Positions 25,106 to 34,206 of a stretch of DNA of 58,229 nt are shown here, one piece after another (position 1 is the stretch's first letter; each line of letters begins with the position of its first letter). Location: assembly GCF_002532045.1 (NCBI RefSeq), contig NZ_NWTG01000037.1, positions 1 through 58,229 of the forward strand, written 5' to 3'. The notes beneath the pieces were generated by a model, which was not told the origin of the DNA, did no database searches, and saw nothing but the letters and a program-made list of their open reading frames with translations. This DNA is from Bradyrhizobium sp. C9 (GTDB taxonomy: Bacteria; Pseudomonadota; Alphaproteobacteria; Rhizobiales; Xanthobacteraceae). Both the position numbers and the translations under genes were made by a program.

Positions 25106-25636
25106 ATGCGTATCGACGCCATATCGATCGGAAAAAATCCGCCCCACGAAGTCAACGTCATCATCGAGGTTGCCGTCGGCGGCGAGCCCATCAAGTACGA
25201 AATGGACAAGGAGGCCGGCACGCTGGTGGTGGACCGCTTCCTCTACACGCCGATGCGCTATCCCGGCAATTACGGCTTCATCCCGCACACGCTGTCGGGC
25301 GACGGCGATCCCTGCGACGTGCTGATCGTCAACACCCGCGCGATCGTGCCGGGCGCCGTGATGAGCGTCCGCGTGGTCGGCGTGCTCTTGATGGAGGACG
25401 AAGCCGGCGGTGACGAGAAGATCATCGCGGTGCCGTCGTCGAAGCTGACCCAGCGCTACGACAAGGTGCACAACTACAGCGACCTGCCCGACATCACGCT
25501 GCAGCAGATCCAGCACTTCTTCGAGCACTACAAGGATCTCGAGAAGGGCAAGTGGGTGAAGGTGCTGCGCTGGGGCGACGCCGAAGAAGCCCGCAAGCTG
25601 ATCCTCGAAGGCATCGAGCGCGCGAAGAAGAAGTAG
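25106..25636 (+). CDS. ppa: Inorganic pyrophosphatase (family I)
   Basis: The 176-residue soluble enzyme hydrolyses pyrophosphate and pulls biosynthetic reactions forward. The signature D66-G-D68-P-C-D71 binds magnesium, with NYGFIPHTLSGDG before it and PSSKLTQRYDKV after it, all as in family I. The length is standard. CGGAG lies seven bases before the ATG; the 39-residue in-frame extension covers non-coding sequence. It converges with folD, with a small hairpin in the 57-base gap. Confidence 0.98.
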   Translation: MRIDAISIGKNPPHEVNVIIEVAVGGEPIKYEMDKEAGTLVVDRFLYTPMRYPGNYGFIPHTLSGDGDPCDVLIVNTRAIVPGAVMSVRVVGVLLMEDEAGGDEKIIAVPSSKLTQRYDKVHNYSDLPDITLQQIQHFFEHYKDLEKGKWVKVLRWGDAEEARKLILEGIERAKKK

Positions 25637-25661
25637 CGAGCTCGCTCTCAATGCTCCCTCG

Positions 25662-25677
25662 CCCCGCTCTTGCGGGG
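25662..25677. repeat. Hairpin between convergent ppa and folD
   Basis: CCCCGC and GCGGGG form a six-base stem with a TCTT loop, flanked by CTCCCTCG and GAGAGG. It looks like a shortened arm of the repeat at 9455-9573 and may serve as a shared 3' end signal. Confidence 0.65.
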
Positions 25678-25693
25678 AGAGGTAAGGAAGAAA

Positions 25694-26578
25694 CTACACC
25701 GCCGGCGCCGGCAGGCCCACAATCGCGCAGGCGGCGCGCAGCGTGTTGACCAACAGGCACGCCACCGTCATCTGCCCGACGCCGCCGGGCACCGGCGTGA
25801 TCGCGCCGGCGACGCCAAGCGCTTCCTGGAATGCGACGTCGCCGACCAGCTTCGGCTTACCGCCGTCGACCGGGATGCGGTTGATGCCGACGTCGATCAC
25901 GGTCGCGCCCGGCTTCAGCCAGTCGCCACGTACCATCTCGGGCTTGCCGACTGCGGCATAGACCAGATCGGCCTGGGCACAGAGTTTTGCCAGATCGCGC
26001 GAGCGCGAATGCGCGATCGTCACCGTCGCGTTCTCGTTCAGCAGCAATTGCACCAGCGGGCGGCCGACCAGATTGGAGCGGCCGATCACGATCGCGTTCA
26101 TGCCCTCGAGCGAGGGGTGCACGCTCTTGGTCAGGATGATGCAGCCGAGCGGCGTGCAGGGCGACAGCGCGGCCAGGCCGCCGGCGAGCCGGCCGGCATT
26201 GTTCGGATGCAGGCCATCGACGTCCTTGGCCGGGTCGATCGCGTTGATGATGGTCTCGGTGTGCAGCGATTTCGGCAGCGGCAGCTGCACCAGGATGCCG
26301 TGCACCTTCGGATCGCGGTTGAGCTGTGCGATCAGCGCCAAGAGATCGGCCTGCGACACGTCCTCCGGCAGCTTGTGCTCGAACGAGGCCATGCCGGCGG
26401 CCTGGGTCTGGGTGTGCTTGCTGCGGACATAGACCTCGCTCGCCGGATCATGGCCGACCAGCACGACGGCGAGCCCCGGCGTGAGTGCATGGTCGCGCTT
26501 GACGCGGGCGACCTCGTCGGCGACGCGGGCGCGAAGCTCGGCGGCGATGGCTTTTCCGTCGATGATGCGGGCAGTCAT
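25694..26578 (-). CDS. folD: Bifunctional methylenetetrahydrofolate dehydrogenase/cyclohydrolase
   Basis: FolD interconverts methylene-, methenyl- and 10-formyl-tetrahydrofolate using NADP in the cytosol. The 294-residue protein carries the catalytic Tyr50 and Lys54 in YVRSK. Family motifs are GILVQLPLP, DVDGLHPNNAGRL, the NADP loop VIGRSNLVGRPL, and GATVIDVGIN. Its ATG comes one base after the yggU stop, so it is the third gene of a yggT-yggU-folD unit. Confidence 0.98.
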   Translation of the reverse strand: MTARIIDGKAIAAELRARVADEVARVKRDHALTPGLAVVLVGHDPASEVYVRSKHTQTQAAGMASFEHKLPEDVSQADLLALIAQLNRDPKVHGILVQLPLPKSLHTETIINAIDPAKDVDGLHPNNAGRLAGGLAALSPCTPLGCIILTKSVHPSLEGMNAIVIGRSNLVGRPLVQLLLNENATVTIAHSRSRDLAKLCAQADLVYAAVGKPEMVRGDWLKPGATVIDVGINRIPVDGGKPKLVGDVAFQEALGVAGAITPVPGGVGQMTVACLLVNTLRAACAIVGLPAPAV

Positions 26579-26579
26579 G

Positions 26580-26903
26580 TCAGTCCCTTGTTTCCTGCTG
26601 GGTCAGCTTCCTCAACATTTCGCCAAGCCCCTTCGGGTCGCCGTCCACCGCCACCTGCTTCAGCCGCGAGGTGGCGCCGGACAGCAGCTTCACCCTGGCC
26701 TTGGGCACGCCGAGCGCCTTGGCCAGCAGCTCGGTCACGGCGCGGTTGGCCTCGCCGCCTTCTGCAATGGCGCGGACTCGTACCTTCACCACCGAGCGGC
26801 CGTTGGCCAGCGTTTCGATCCCGTCGATATCGTCGCGGCCGCCGCGCGGCGTCACGCGCAAGGCGATGCTGATGCCCCCGGTGGAATAGCGCCAAGGATC
26901 CAT
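26580..26903 (-). CDS. yggU: DUF167/YggU-family protein
   Basis: The 107-residue cytosolic protein has the DUF167 core SIALRVTPRGGRDDIDGI, then VRVRAIAEGGEANRAVTELLAKALGVPKARVKLLSGATSR-type sequence, where A-x-x-G-x-A-N-x-A is the family signature. Its function is unknown. ATG at 26903 is preferred over a GTG six bases upstream. It lies between yggT and folD with gaps of 16 and 1 bases, the usual context of this gene. Confidence 0.93.
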   Translation of the reverse strand: MDPWRYSTGGISIALRVTPRGGRDDIDGIETLANGRSVVKVRVRAIAEGGEANRAVTELLAKALGVPKARVKLLSGATSRLKQVAVDGDPKGLGEMLRKLTQQETRD

Positions 26904-26919
26904 CAGCACTCGCGTAGGA

Positions 26920-27210
26920 TCAGATCACGTTGGGATAGATGTAATAGGCGATCACCCGCTGGATGAACATGATGATCAGAATCACGATGATCGGCGAGAT
27001 ATCGAGCCCGCCCAGACTCGGCATCACGTTGCGAATCGGCCGCAGCACCGGCTCGGTGATCCGGTACAGAAACTCGGCCACCGCGGAGACGAACTGGTTG
27101 CGCGTGTTGACCACATTGAAAGCGACCAGCCAGGACAGGATGGCGGAGGCGATCAGGAGCCAGACATAGAGGTCGAGGACGATGATGACGATGTCGAGAA
27201 CAGCGCGCAT
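26920..27210 (-). CDS. yggT: YggT-family membrane protein
   Basis: The 96-residue protein has two membrane helices (about residues 4-28 and 68-92) separated by a loop with the YggT motif LYRITEPVLRPIRNVMPSLG. Homologues are linked to osmotic tolerance and to cell-division placement (YlmG). The start at 27210 places the first helix at the N-terminus; the upstream extension is not hydrophobic and overlaps a repeat. It is the first gene of the yggT-yggU-folD unit. Confidence 0.95.
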   Translation of the reverse strand: MRAVLDIVIIVLDLYVWLLIASAILSWLVAFNVVNTRNQFVSAVAEFLYRITEPVLRPIRNVMPSLGGLDISPIIVILIIMFIQRVIAYYIYPNVI

Positions 27211-27287
27211 ATGATGGGGGCTCGCGGGTGGGACGACCAAGTGAAGCGCAACGGGACCGGACTGGGCCGCCAGCGCGCTTCTCGTTT

Positions 27288-27359
27288 GAGCAGGATCTTT
27301 TCGGAAAGCCGCGACGCACTTTTTGCTGGCGCGGCCCGCCGGGTCCAGATCATGCTCTA
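27288..27359. repeat. Dispersed palindrome, GAGCATGATC family (expanded copy)
   Basis: GAGCAGGATCTTTTCGGAAA at the left is matched by CCAGATCATGCTCTA at the right, around a GC-rich centre. It is a decayed copy of the element at 4210-4260. It sits in the 297-base gap between yggT and tRNA-Ala, which holds no gene. Confidence 0.8.
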
Positions 27360-27432
27360 AATATCGGTTCATCCCCCCGCAAACAAGGGAAGTTCCCGGC
27401 GGGAAAGGCCGAAAACCGTTGTTTCAGCGTTC

Positions 27433-27460
27433 TTGACTTGGCCTTGGGCGGGACTGTAAA
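27433..27460 (+). promoter_or_regulatory. Candidate promoter of tRNA-Ala
   Basis: TTGACT (27433-27438) and TGTAAA (27455-27460) are spaced by 16 bases, close to the housekeeping consensus, and lie about 47 bases before the mature tRNA 5' end. Confidence 0.55.
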
Positions 27461-27507
27461 TGGCGCCCGACTGACGGCCGGGATACTCAGCAACACCCGG
27501 CCGCAAT

Positions 27508-27580
<73 letters not shown>

Positions 27581-27583
<3 letters not shown>

Positions 27584-27643
27584 CGCTTCGCCCTTCGGGC
27601 TACGCGTGGCGCAGCCGCGCAGAGCCTGAAGGGTGAAGCGTGG
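27581..27643. repeat. Inverted repeat beginning at the tRNA-Ala CCA end
   Basis: CCACGCTTCGCCCTTC (27581-27596) pairs with GAAGGGTGAAGCGTGG (27628-27643) at 15 of 16 positions. A related GCGAAGCCCAAAGGGCGAAGG word follows to about 27672. The first three bases are also the tRNA's 3' CCA. The hairpin may serve as its terminator, though no T-run follows. Confidence 0.85.
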
Positions 27644-27699
27644 TGTCCGGCGAAGCCCAAAGGGCGAAGGCGGACCTTGCCAGGCCCCAATCCTCCCCC

Positions 27700-28509
27700 T
27701 CACGTCCCCGTAAACCGCGGCGGCCGCTTCTCCACAAAGCTCGCGACGCCTTCCCGGAAATCATTGCCCTTCAGCGCGATCTGCATCTCGCGATTGGCGT
27801 CGATGGTGGCTTCGGCGAGCGTCTGGAACGGCACGTCGTAGACCTGGCGCTTGATCACCGCGATCGCGCTCGGCGAGACGAAATCGGCGAGATCGCGGGC
27901 ATAGGCATAAGTCTCCTCGCGCAGCTTCTCCGGCGACGAGAGCCGGTTGACGAGGCCGATGCGCAGCGCCTCCGCAGCCGACACGCGCCGCGCCGACATC
28001 AAGAGATCGAGTGCGTTGGCATGGCCGACGATGCGCGGCAGCATCCAGCTGATGCCGTGCTCGGCGATCAGGCCGCGCCGCGCGAAGGCGGTGGTGAAGA
28101 CCGCGCTGTCGGCCGCGAAGCGCAGGTCGCAATAGAGCGCGTGGACCAGGCCGATGCCGGCGGTGGCGCCGTTGAGCATGGCGATCAAGGGTTTCTTGAT
28201 CGCGGGGTAATAGGCGTAGCGCGTCTGCCAGTCGGCGCGGCGGTTCATGTCGAACGGAATATTCTCGCCGCGCCTGACCTCGTTGGGATCGATCCCCTTC
28301 AACGCTTCCATGTCGGCTCCGGCGCAGAAGCCGCGGCCCGCGCCGGTCAGCACGATGACGCGAACATTGTCGTCATTGGCCGCCGCCTCCATCGCGTGGC
28401 GCACGTCGCGCTCCATGATCGCGGTCCACGCGTTCATGCGGTCGGGGCGGTTGAGCGTGATGGTCGCGATCCTGTCGCTGACCTCATAGAGAATGTGTTC
28501 GTAGCTCAT
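27700..28509 (-). CDS. Enoyl-CoA hydratase/isomerase family protein
   Basis: The 269-residue crotonase-fold protein has ITLNRPDRMNAW at the N-terminus, the oxyanion-hole segments GRGFCAGADMEAL (about residues 59-71) and AMLNGATAGIGLVHALYCDLRFA, and EHGISWMLPRIVG near the second catalytic region. It probably hydrates an enoyl-CoA in fatty-acid or aromatic catabolism. Where hydratases usually have Glu, parts of this branch differ, so isomerase or hydrolase activity is possible. AGGGAGA lies nine bases before the ATG. It stands alone. Confidence 0.93.
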   Translation of the reverse strand: MSYEHILYEVSDRIATITLNRPDRMNAWTAIMERDVRHAMEAAANDDNVRVIVLTGAGRGFCAGADMEALKGIDPNEVRRGENIPFDMNRRADWQTRYAYYPAIKKPLIAMLNGATAGIGLVHALYCDLRFAADSAVFTTAFARRGLIAEHGISWMLPRIVGHANALDLLMSARRVSAAEALRIGLVNRLSSPEKLREETYAYARDLADFVSPSAIAVIKRQVYDVPFQTLAEATIDANREMQIALKGNDFREGVASFVEKRPPRFTGT

Positions 28510-28630
28510 CGCGATCTCCCTGTGCCTTGTTGTTATTGATACGCGCAGCGATGCGGGCGGCGCGCAGCAGCCGCGGCAAGACTAGCACATCCCTGCAAAT
28601 GAAAGGGCGGCGCGAAATTCCGCGCGGCGG

Positions 28631-29446
28631 CTATTCCGCAGCCTGCAGCATCACCGGCCGCGGCACGCGCGCAATCCAGCCGTCGATGAAATGCTTTAGC
28701 CAGGCGCGCTCGGCGGCATCGTGCACGGCGCGCTCGGCGAAGTGCAGATGGCCGGGTTGCGCGCCCGGCGAATCCATCCGCGCGCAGCCGCGCGTGGTCC
28801 AGCGATGCATCATCGCGTAGGTCACGTCGGGATGGAATTGCAGGCCGAAGGCATTGCCGAACTGGAACGCCTGCACCGGGAAATCATCGCCCGCCGCGAG
28901 CAGGTCCGCGCCATCAGGCAATTGAAAGCCCTCGCCGTGCCAGTGATAAACCCGCGCCGGCCAGTCAGGGCACAACGCGCGGCCGGCCTCGGTCGGCCGG
29001 ACCGGGTAATAGCCGACCTCGACGCGGCCTTGCGGATGCGGCGCGACTCTGGCGCCGAGTTGCCGCGCCAGCATCTGCGCGCCGAGGCAGATGCCCAGGA
29101 ACGGACGCTGCTCGCGCAGCGGAACTGAAATCCAGTCGATCTCGCGCCGGACATAGTCGTCGGGATCATTGGCGCTCATCGGGCCACCGAAGATCACTGC
29201 GCCGGCATGTGCGTCTAGCGTGTCGGGCAGCGCGTCGCCGAAACGCGGACGGCGGATGTCGAGGGGATAGCCGAGCGCGCGCAGGGCGTTGCCGATCCGG
29301 CCGGGTGTCGACGTCTCCTGATGCAGGACGACCAGCACCGGCCGCAGCGAAGCCTGGTCCCAGATTCGATCCTTGGGCGTGACCGCGGCCGGCCTTCGGC
29401 TCGCGAAGGGCACCACGACACGGCTCTGGTCGGACCGGAACAGCAT
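28631..29446 (-). CDS. Class I glutamine amidotransferase-like protein
   Basis: The 271-residue protein has a class I GATase fold with nucleophile Cys in FLGICLGAQML (about residue 120) and its His in GLQFHPDV. The acid normally written HPE is HPD here. FGGPMSANDPD is the usual oxyanion neighbourhood. No synthetase domain is attached, so it resembles the GuaA-like stand-alone group that acts on gamma-glutamyl compounds or glutamine. The substrate is unknown. The N-terminal 30 residues are poorly conserved-looking, and a later start near VLVVLHQE is possible. Confidence 0.88.
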   Translation of the reverse strand: MLFRSDQSRVVVPFASRRPAAVTPKDRIWDQASLRPVLVVLHQETSTPGRIGNALRALGYPLDIRRPRFGDALPDTLDAHAGAVIFGGPMSANDPDDYVRREIDWISVPLREQRPFLGICLGAQMLARQLGARVAPHPQGRVEVGYYPVRPTEAGRALCPDWPARVYHWHGEGFQLPDGADLLAAGDDFPVQAFQFGNAFGLQFHPDVTYAMMHRWTTRGCARMDSPGAQPGHLHFAERAVHDAAERAWLKHFIDGWIARVPRPVMLQAAE

Positions 29447-29593
29447 TGCGCTTGAAGGTTTGGCCTCTGCTTAAAGTTTCGGCACGTAAGGCGCGATCAT
29501 AACTAAGTGGTCGTTAACATCGTGTGAGTTTGCGCACACCCGTGCGAAGCAAATCGCGGGCCAGAAACAGGCTTAACGGCGATTCGGGAGAAG

Positions 29594-30373
29594 CTAGCGC
29601 TTGCGGAGCTGAAAGCCGCCGACCGCCGTCAGGATGAAGGAGCGCGGAAACAGCCGGAGCAGGAACGGCACCAGCTTGATGAAGGCGCCGGGCAGCACGG
29701 CGCGCTTGTTGGCCATCAGGCCGCGATAGGCCTGGCGGGCGACCTCGGCCGGCGCGACGTTGAGGATGGCGGAATCGAATCCGGGGGCAAAACCGGCGCG
29801 GTCCTGGAATTCGGACGGCACCGGCCCAGGGCACACCACCGTGACCCGCACGCCCTTCGGCGCCAGCTCACAGCGCAACGCCTCGGAAAACGACAGCACA
29901 TAGGCCTTGCTGGCGTAGTACACGGCCATGCCGGGGCCCGGCAGGAATCCGGCAATCGAGCCGAGATTGAGGATGCCGCCGCGGTTGCGGATCAACTGGT
30001 CGGCAAAGCGCAGCGTGAGGTCGGTCAGCGCGCGGATATTGAGGTTGATGATGTTGAGCTGTTCGGCACGGTCGCGCTCGACGGCGAGGCCGAACAGCCC
30101 GAAGCCGGCATTATTGACCAGGTATTCGACCTCGACCCCGGCCTCGGTCAGGGCCCGTGCGATCTGATCACCCGCATCGGTCTGCTGCAGATCGCAGGGA
30201 ATCACGATCGGCGCCGCGCCGCCCTTGGCCCCGAGCTCGTCGGCGAGGGTCTTCAGGCGATCGGCGCGCCGCGCCACCAGCGCCACGCGGTGACCATTCG
30301 ATGCAAACACGCGCGCCAGTTCGGTGCCTATGCCCGCCGATGCCCCGGTTATCAGCGTCACACGCTCAGTCAC
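29594..30373 (-). CDS. SDR-family NAD(P)-dependent oxidoreductase
   Basis: The 259-residue classical short-chain dehydrogenase has the cofactor loop ITGASAGIGTELAR (residues 8-21), NNAG near residue 88, catalytic Ser in LGSIAGFL and YYASK as the YxxxK active site, with PGPV after it. The C-terminal part (RLFPRSFI) resembles the DltE/SadH-like group acting on acyl or ketone substrates. The start is a GTG. Unlike the SDR at 5043, it keeps all the catalytic residues. Confidence 0.93.
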   Translation of the reverse strand: MTERVTLITGASAGIGTELARVFASNGHRVALVARRADRLKTLADELGAKGGAAPIVIPCDLQQTDAGDQIARALTEAGVEVEYLVNNAGFGLFGLAVERDRAEQLNIINLNIRALTDLTLRFADQLIRNRGGILNLGSIAGFLPGPGMAVYYASKAYVLSFSEALRCELAPKGVRVTVVCPGPVPSEFQDRAGFAPGFDSAILNVAPAEVARQAYRGLMANKRAVLPGAFIKLVPFLLRLFPRSFILTAVGGFQLRKR

Positions 30374-30600
30374 GTTTCAAACTCTTACTGCAAATTCTAG
30401 TGAGGTCCCCAACGGGGCGACGAGAGCATAGGGATGCGGTGTGACGCAAGCCGCGTATGGGCTTGTGGATAGCGGCGGGGCCGCTGGTTTCGAGACGAAA
30501 CGACCGATTTTCAGTCGGATCGCCCACAATCGCGGCTGACATTAAAATTTCGTCATCCGCCATGCCCGCAGGGGGGCGTCCGCCTGCGCCGGCAGACGTG

Positions 30601-31104
30601 TCAGATTGCCGCGTCTGCCGTGCCCCAGGGGCCCTTTGGCAGCTCCGCCTGCTTCTCGGCGACCCGGTGCTTGAGATCGATGCGGTCACGCGAGGAGATG
30701 CCGAGCAGATCGGCGGCACGCCAGACCACATTGTCCTCGAACTCGCTGACCTGGCCGTCGGCATAGACCAGCTCCCACATCATCTCGACGATGCGCAGCC
30801 GTCCCTCCTCATTCACCGAGCGCATAATCACACTCGTAAAGTGATAGAGATCCACGGCCTCGCCCTCGACGCGCATCGCGGAGGCGATCAATTTGTCGGC
30901 GGTGCCGGGATCGAGCTGGAAACGGCTCTCGATCAGGCTGTGCAGCTTGCGCGTCTCGGCCGGCGTCGGCTCGCCGTCCAGCGAGACGACATGCACCAGC
31001 AGCGCGGTCGCCGCCAGGCGGTAGTCGCCGTCATCGAAGGCGCGGTCAGCCTGGGCATCGGGGGAGACGATATCGGCAATGAATTGGCGGAGTCCGTCGA
31101 GCAT
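30601..31104 (-). CDS. TerB-family protein
   Basis: The 167-residue helical protein begins MLDGLRQFIADIV and contains two TerB-like metal-binding helices: ALLVHVVSLDGEPTPAETRKL (about residues 37-57) and IVEMMWELVYADGQVSEFEDN (about 105-125), each with an Asp-Gly acidic motif. The family was named from tellurite resistance, but single-domain members like this are of unknown role. GAGAGAG precedes the ATG. The in-frame extension to 31251 is rejected. No other ter genes are near. Confidence 0.9.
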   Translation of the reverse strand: MLDGLRQFIADIVSPDAQADRAFDDGDYRLAATALLVHVVSLDGEPTPAETRKLHSLIESRFQLDPGTADKLIASAMRVEGEAVDLYHFTSVIMRSVNEEGRLRIVEMMWELVYADGQVSEFEDNVVWRAADLLGISSRDRIDLKHRVAEKQAELPKGPWGTADAAI

Positions 31105-31286
31105 CGCTCTCTCTGTGGGATGAAGCCTGGAGGCCTTGATTGAGCATCTGTCCGGAAGACAGCTACGCGCTTTTCCGGACCTTGCGCTGTTGAAATCTAT
31201 ATGGCGTGGAAACAGAACCGGCGCAATCCGCGCGGGTTCCCGCTGCGGCATTACGTTTCAGCAAGCATTACATGTCGGCAATGTGA

Positions 31287-32696
31287 CTAAGGTATCTCGT
31301 ACACCACGAGCTTGTCGGCAATGCCGCGCAGCGCCGCTTCCTTCTGGATCGGCTTGATCGCCGCGCGATCGAGGATGCCCGCGACCTCTGCCGATTCCAT
31401 CACCGGCTGGGTCAAATGGATCTCCTGCGACGTCGACAGGCTCTGCACCCGCGCGGCAATATTCACGGTCTGGCCGAAATAATCCTGCCGCTCGTTCAGC
31501 GTCACCGCGAGACACGGCCCCTCATGGATGCCGATCTTGACCACCAGATCTTCCTTGCCGCGCTCGGTGTTGAGCTGCTTCATCGCGGCCCGCATGCGCA
31601 AGCCGGCCGACAATGCATGCTCGGGCCGGATGAAGGTCGCCATCACCGCATCGCCGATCGTCTTCACGACGGCGCCGTGCTCGGAGGCAATGATCTCGAG
31701 CAGCGCGTGGAAATGCGCGCGCACCAGGTCGAACGCGGCGAGATCGCCGACCCGCTCATAGAGCGCGGTCGATCCTTTGAGATCGGTGAACAGGAAGGTC
31801 AGCGCGGTGATCTTCAGCCGCTGGTCGACGGTGAGGTTGTCGGCCTTGAACACGTCGCGGAAAGTCTGGTTCGACAGCATCCGCTTCGCGGTGAGGATCG
31901 GCTTGCGCTTGCCGAGCAGCTTGTGCAGCGGATCGCCCGCGATCCACACCGAAGGCAACACGCGGACGTCGGCGTGATTCTCCAGCGAAAGCCGCAACGG
32001 CCCCGGCCGCATCGTCGAGGTGCCGGTCGGCGCATGCGACTTGTTGAATGCGATCGAGAACTGCTGACGTTCGGTGGTCGGCTCGCCCTCGATGGCAAAG
32101 AAGTGCGCCGAATGCGTCACCGGCTCGAACACGATGACGAACTGATTGGGCAGATTGAGCGACAGGATCGCCTTTTCGCCGGGCGGCAATTCGAGCCCCT
32201 CCAGCGTCACCTCGTTGATTAGGGTCGACACCGAACTCTCGTCGAACTCGATCCCGGAACTCCAGAACATCTGGCGGAAATATTCCCAGATCGGCAGCGT
32301 GTTCGGATCGTGCGCGGCGATGCGGCGGACCCGCGGACTGACGGTGAAGGCAACCTCGACCAACTCGTCGACGGAGGCCTCGTAGCCGGCCGCGCACAGC
32401 GCGCAATTGTAGTCGTCATGGCGCAGCGACTTCAGCGTGGTGTGGGCATCGAGCACGCCGCCACAGCCCGGGCACAGCACGTTCCAACTCATGTCGAACA
32501 GGCCGAGGCGGGAAGCATGCAGGAAGCCGGAGATCACCTTCTCCTGGTCGAGCCCGGTGCGGCTGGAGAAATCCAGAACGTTGATGCGATTGAGCTCGCG
32601 ATCGTGACCGTCCACGATCAGCTGCTGCATGGCATCGACGACGGCCGGATCGGTCGTCTGCCTGAGGACTGCGAAGTGGGCTTGCGTATCGCTCAT
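31287..32696 (-). CDS. Class III adenylate/guanylate cyclase with N-terminal zinc-ribbon and DUF5939-like region
   Basis: The 469-residue soluble protein has a zinc-ribbon pair, CPGCGG and CALC (about residues 75-100), a middle region of the DUF5939 type, and a C-terminal cyclase domain. The metal-binding Asp lie in FLFTDLKGST (near residue 310) and TIGDAVMATF, with KIGIHEGP and YFGQTVNIAARVQ following. It probably makes cAMP, although selectivity residues cannot be settled by eye. Bradyrhizobium-type genomes carry many such enzymes with varied input domains. AAGGGCT lies upstream of the ATG. No partner gene is evident. Confidence 0.93.
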   Translation of the reverse strand: MSDTQAHFAVLRQTTDPAVVDAMQQLIVDGHDRELNRINVLDFSSRTGLDQEKVISGFLHASRLGLFDMSWNVLCPGCGGVLDAHTTLKSLRHDDYNCALCAAGYEASVDELVEVAFTVSPRVRRIAAHDPNTLPIWEYFRQMFWSSGIEFDESSVSTLINEVTLEGLELPPGEKAILSLNLPNQFVIVFEPVTHSAHFFAIEGEPTTERQQFSIAFNKSHAPTGTSTMRPGPLRLSLENHADVRVLPSVWIAGDPLHKLLGKRKPILTAKRMLSNQTFRDVFKADNLTVDQRLKITALTFLFTDLKGSTALYERVGDLAAFDLVRAHFHALLEIIASEHGAVVKTIGDAVMATFIRPEHALSAGLRMRAAMKQLNTERGKEDLVVKIGIHEGPCLAVTLNERQDYFGQTVNIAARVQSLSTSQEIHLTQPVMESAEVAGILDRAAIKPIQKEAALRGIADKLVVYEIP

Positions 32697-32737
32697 GGTG
32701 AGCCCTTAAGTGAGGATTGGGACACCGCCGCGCAAGG

Positions 32738-34123
32738 TCAGCGCGGCTTGATCGTGAACACCGGGGAGCGGTTCGGCTGTGTCGTCACCACGCCGATCGG
32801 AAGCACCGGCTCCTTGTCCGCCAGCGCGACGCGGAATGCGTCGACGATCTTCGCGAGCGCGAGCGTCGCCTCGACCAGCGCGAAATGCGCGCCGATACAG
32901 ACCCGCGCGCCGACCCCGAACGGCAGATAGGCGAAGCGATCGGGCGGTGTCTCCGTCATGAAACGTTGCGGCACGAACGCACTCGGCTCGCGCCACAGCT
33001 TTTCATGCCGATGCAACAGCCACGGCGCGATCAGGATTACGTCATGCTTCCTGACCGGACGGCCCGCAATGGTGTCGGGACCGGCTGCCGCACGCGCGAT
33101 CAGGAACGCCGGCGGATAAAGCCGCATGGTTTCATCGACCACCGCACGGGTGAATTTCAGCCGCTCGATGTCGAGCGCACCCGATGTCGTCACGCTCCTG
33201 ACTTCTGCTGCCAATTGTTCCTGGGTCTCGGGATCGAGCGCGAGCAGATAGAGCGCCCAGAACAGCGCGGTCGCGGTGGTCTCATGGCCAGCCAGGATCA
33301 TGGTCGCGACCTGGTCACCGAGCTGGGCGTCGGTGAAGGCCTCGCCGGATTCAGGATCGCGCGCGGCGCCCATCAGGTCGAACAGGTCGCGGGCCGGCGC
33401 GTTGTCGTCCTTGCCGGCGGCGCGACGCTCGGCCATCAGCATGCCGACGAACGCGGTCCAGCGCTTGCGGAAGCGGGCGCGGCGGAAATCTTGCAGGGTC
33501 GGCCAGCTCAACGGCAGCACCAGGTCGAGCATGTGCGGCCGCGCCAGCGTGTCGCCATACTCCATCACGAAGTCGCGCAGCGCGGCGCCGTGGCGATCCA
33601 TGCCGAACGAGAACATGGTGCGGCCGGCGATTTCCAGCGTCATGCGCTGCATCACCTCGCGCAGATCGACCGGGCCGCCGCTCGCGGCTTTCAGCTTGGC
33701 GATGGTCTCGTCGACCGCCGCGATCATGTACGGCACCAGTGTCGTCACCGCGCGCGGCGTGAATGCCGGCGCCAGCGTGCGGCGCTGATGCTTCCACGCA
33801 CGACCCTCGGCGATCAGCAGTCCCTCGCCCAGCATCGGGCGCAGCACGCGAAGGCCGGCGGGCGTGCGGGTGTAGTTCTCGTAATTGTCGACCAGCACAT
33901 GGCGGATCGCATCCGGTGTATTGAGGATGAAGCTCGAGTGGTTGAGGAAGCGGCCCTGGACGATGTCGTCCTCATAGGCGCGCTGGCCCCAGGTCTCGAT
34001 CGGCGAGTTGCGCATCACCCGCATCCGCTGGAACGCACCCATGTCGTCGGGGGCGCGCGGCGGCGCCGGCGGGACCAGGGGACGCCGCGTGACCGTGATG
34101 TCGTAGACTTCGGCTATGCTCAT
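32738..34123 (-). CDS. Cytochrome P450
   Basis: The 461-residue soluble P450 has the I-helix oxygen motif AGHETTA, the K-helix E-x-x-R in VDETMRLYPP, and the heme loop FGVGARVCIGAHFA with its thiolate Cys near residue 410. There is no N-terminal membrane anchor. It probably hydroxylates a lipid or hydrophobic compound, with sequence feel closest to CYP4/CYP102-like fatty acid hydroxylases. The substrate and redox partners are unknown and no ferredoxin or reductase gene is nearby. ATG at 34123 (MSIAEVYD) is preferred to a longer frame. Confidence 0.95.
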   Translation of the reverse strand: MSIAEVYDITVTRRPLVPPAPPRAPDDMGAFQRMRVMRNSPIETWGQRAYEDDIVQGRFLNHSSFILNTPDAIRHVLVDNYENYTRTPAGLRVLRPMLGEGLLIAEGRAWKHQRRTLAPAFTPRAVTTLVPYMIAAVDETIAKLKAASGGPVDLREVMQRMTLEIAGRTMFSFGMDRHGAALRDFVMEYGDTLARPHMLDLVLPLSWPTLQDFRRARFRKRWTAFVGMLMAERRAAGKDDNAPARDLFDLMGAARDPESGEAFTDAQLGDQVATMILAGHETTATALFWALYLLALDPETQEQLAAEVRSVTTSGALDIERLKFTRAVVDETMRLYPPAFLIARAAAGPDTIAGRPVRKHDVILIAPWLLHRHEKLWREPSAFVPQRFMTETPPDRFAYLPFGVGARVCIGAHFALVEATLALAKIVDAFRVALADKEPVLPIGVVTTQPNRSPVFTIKPR

Positions 34124-34206
34124 GGTCCTCGCTTCCTGCCTCACGCAACGGCCGATCCGGCCATGCGATCCCGGCGCCATGAAGGCGCGCGGACCCTGCA
34201 CAAGAC

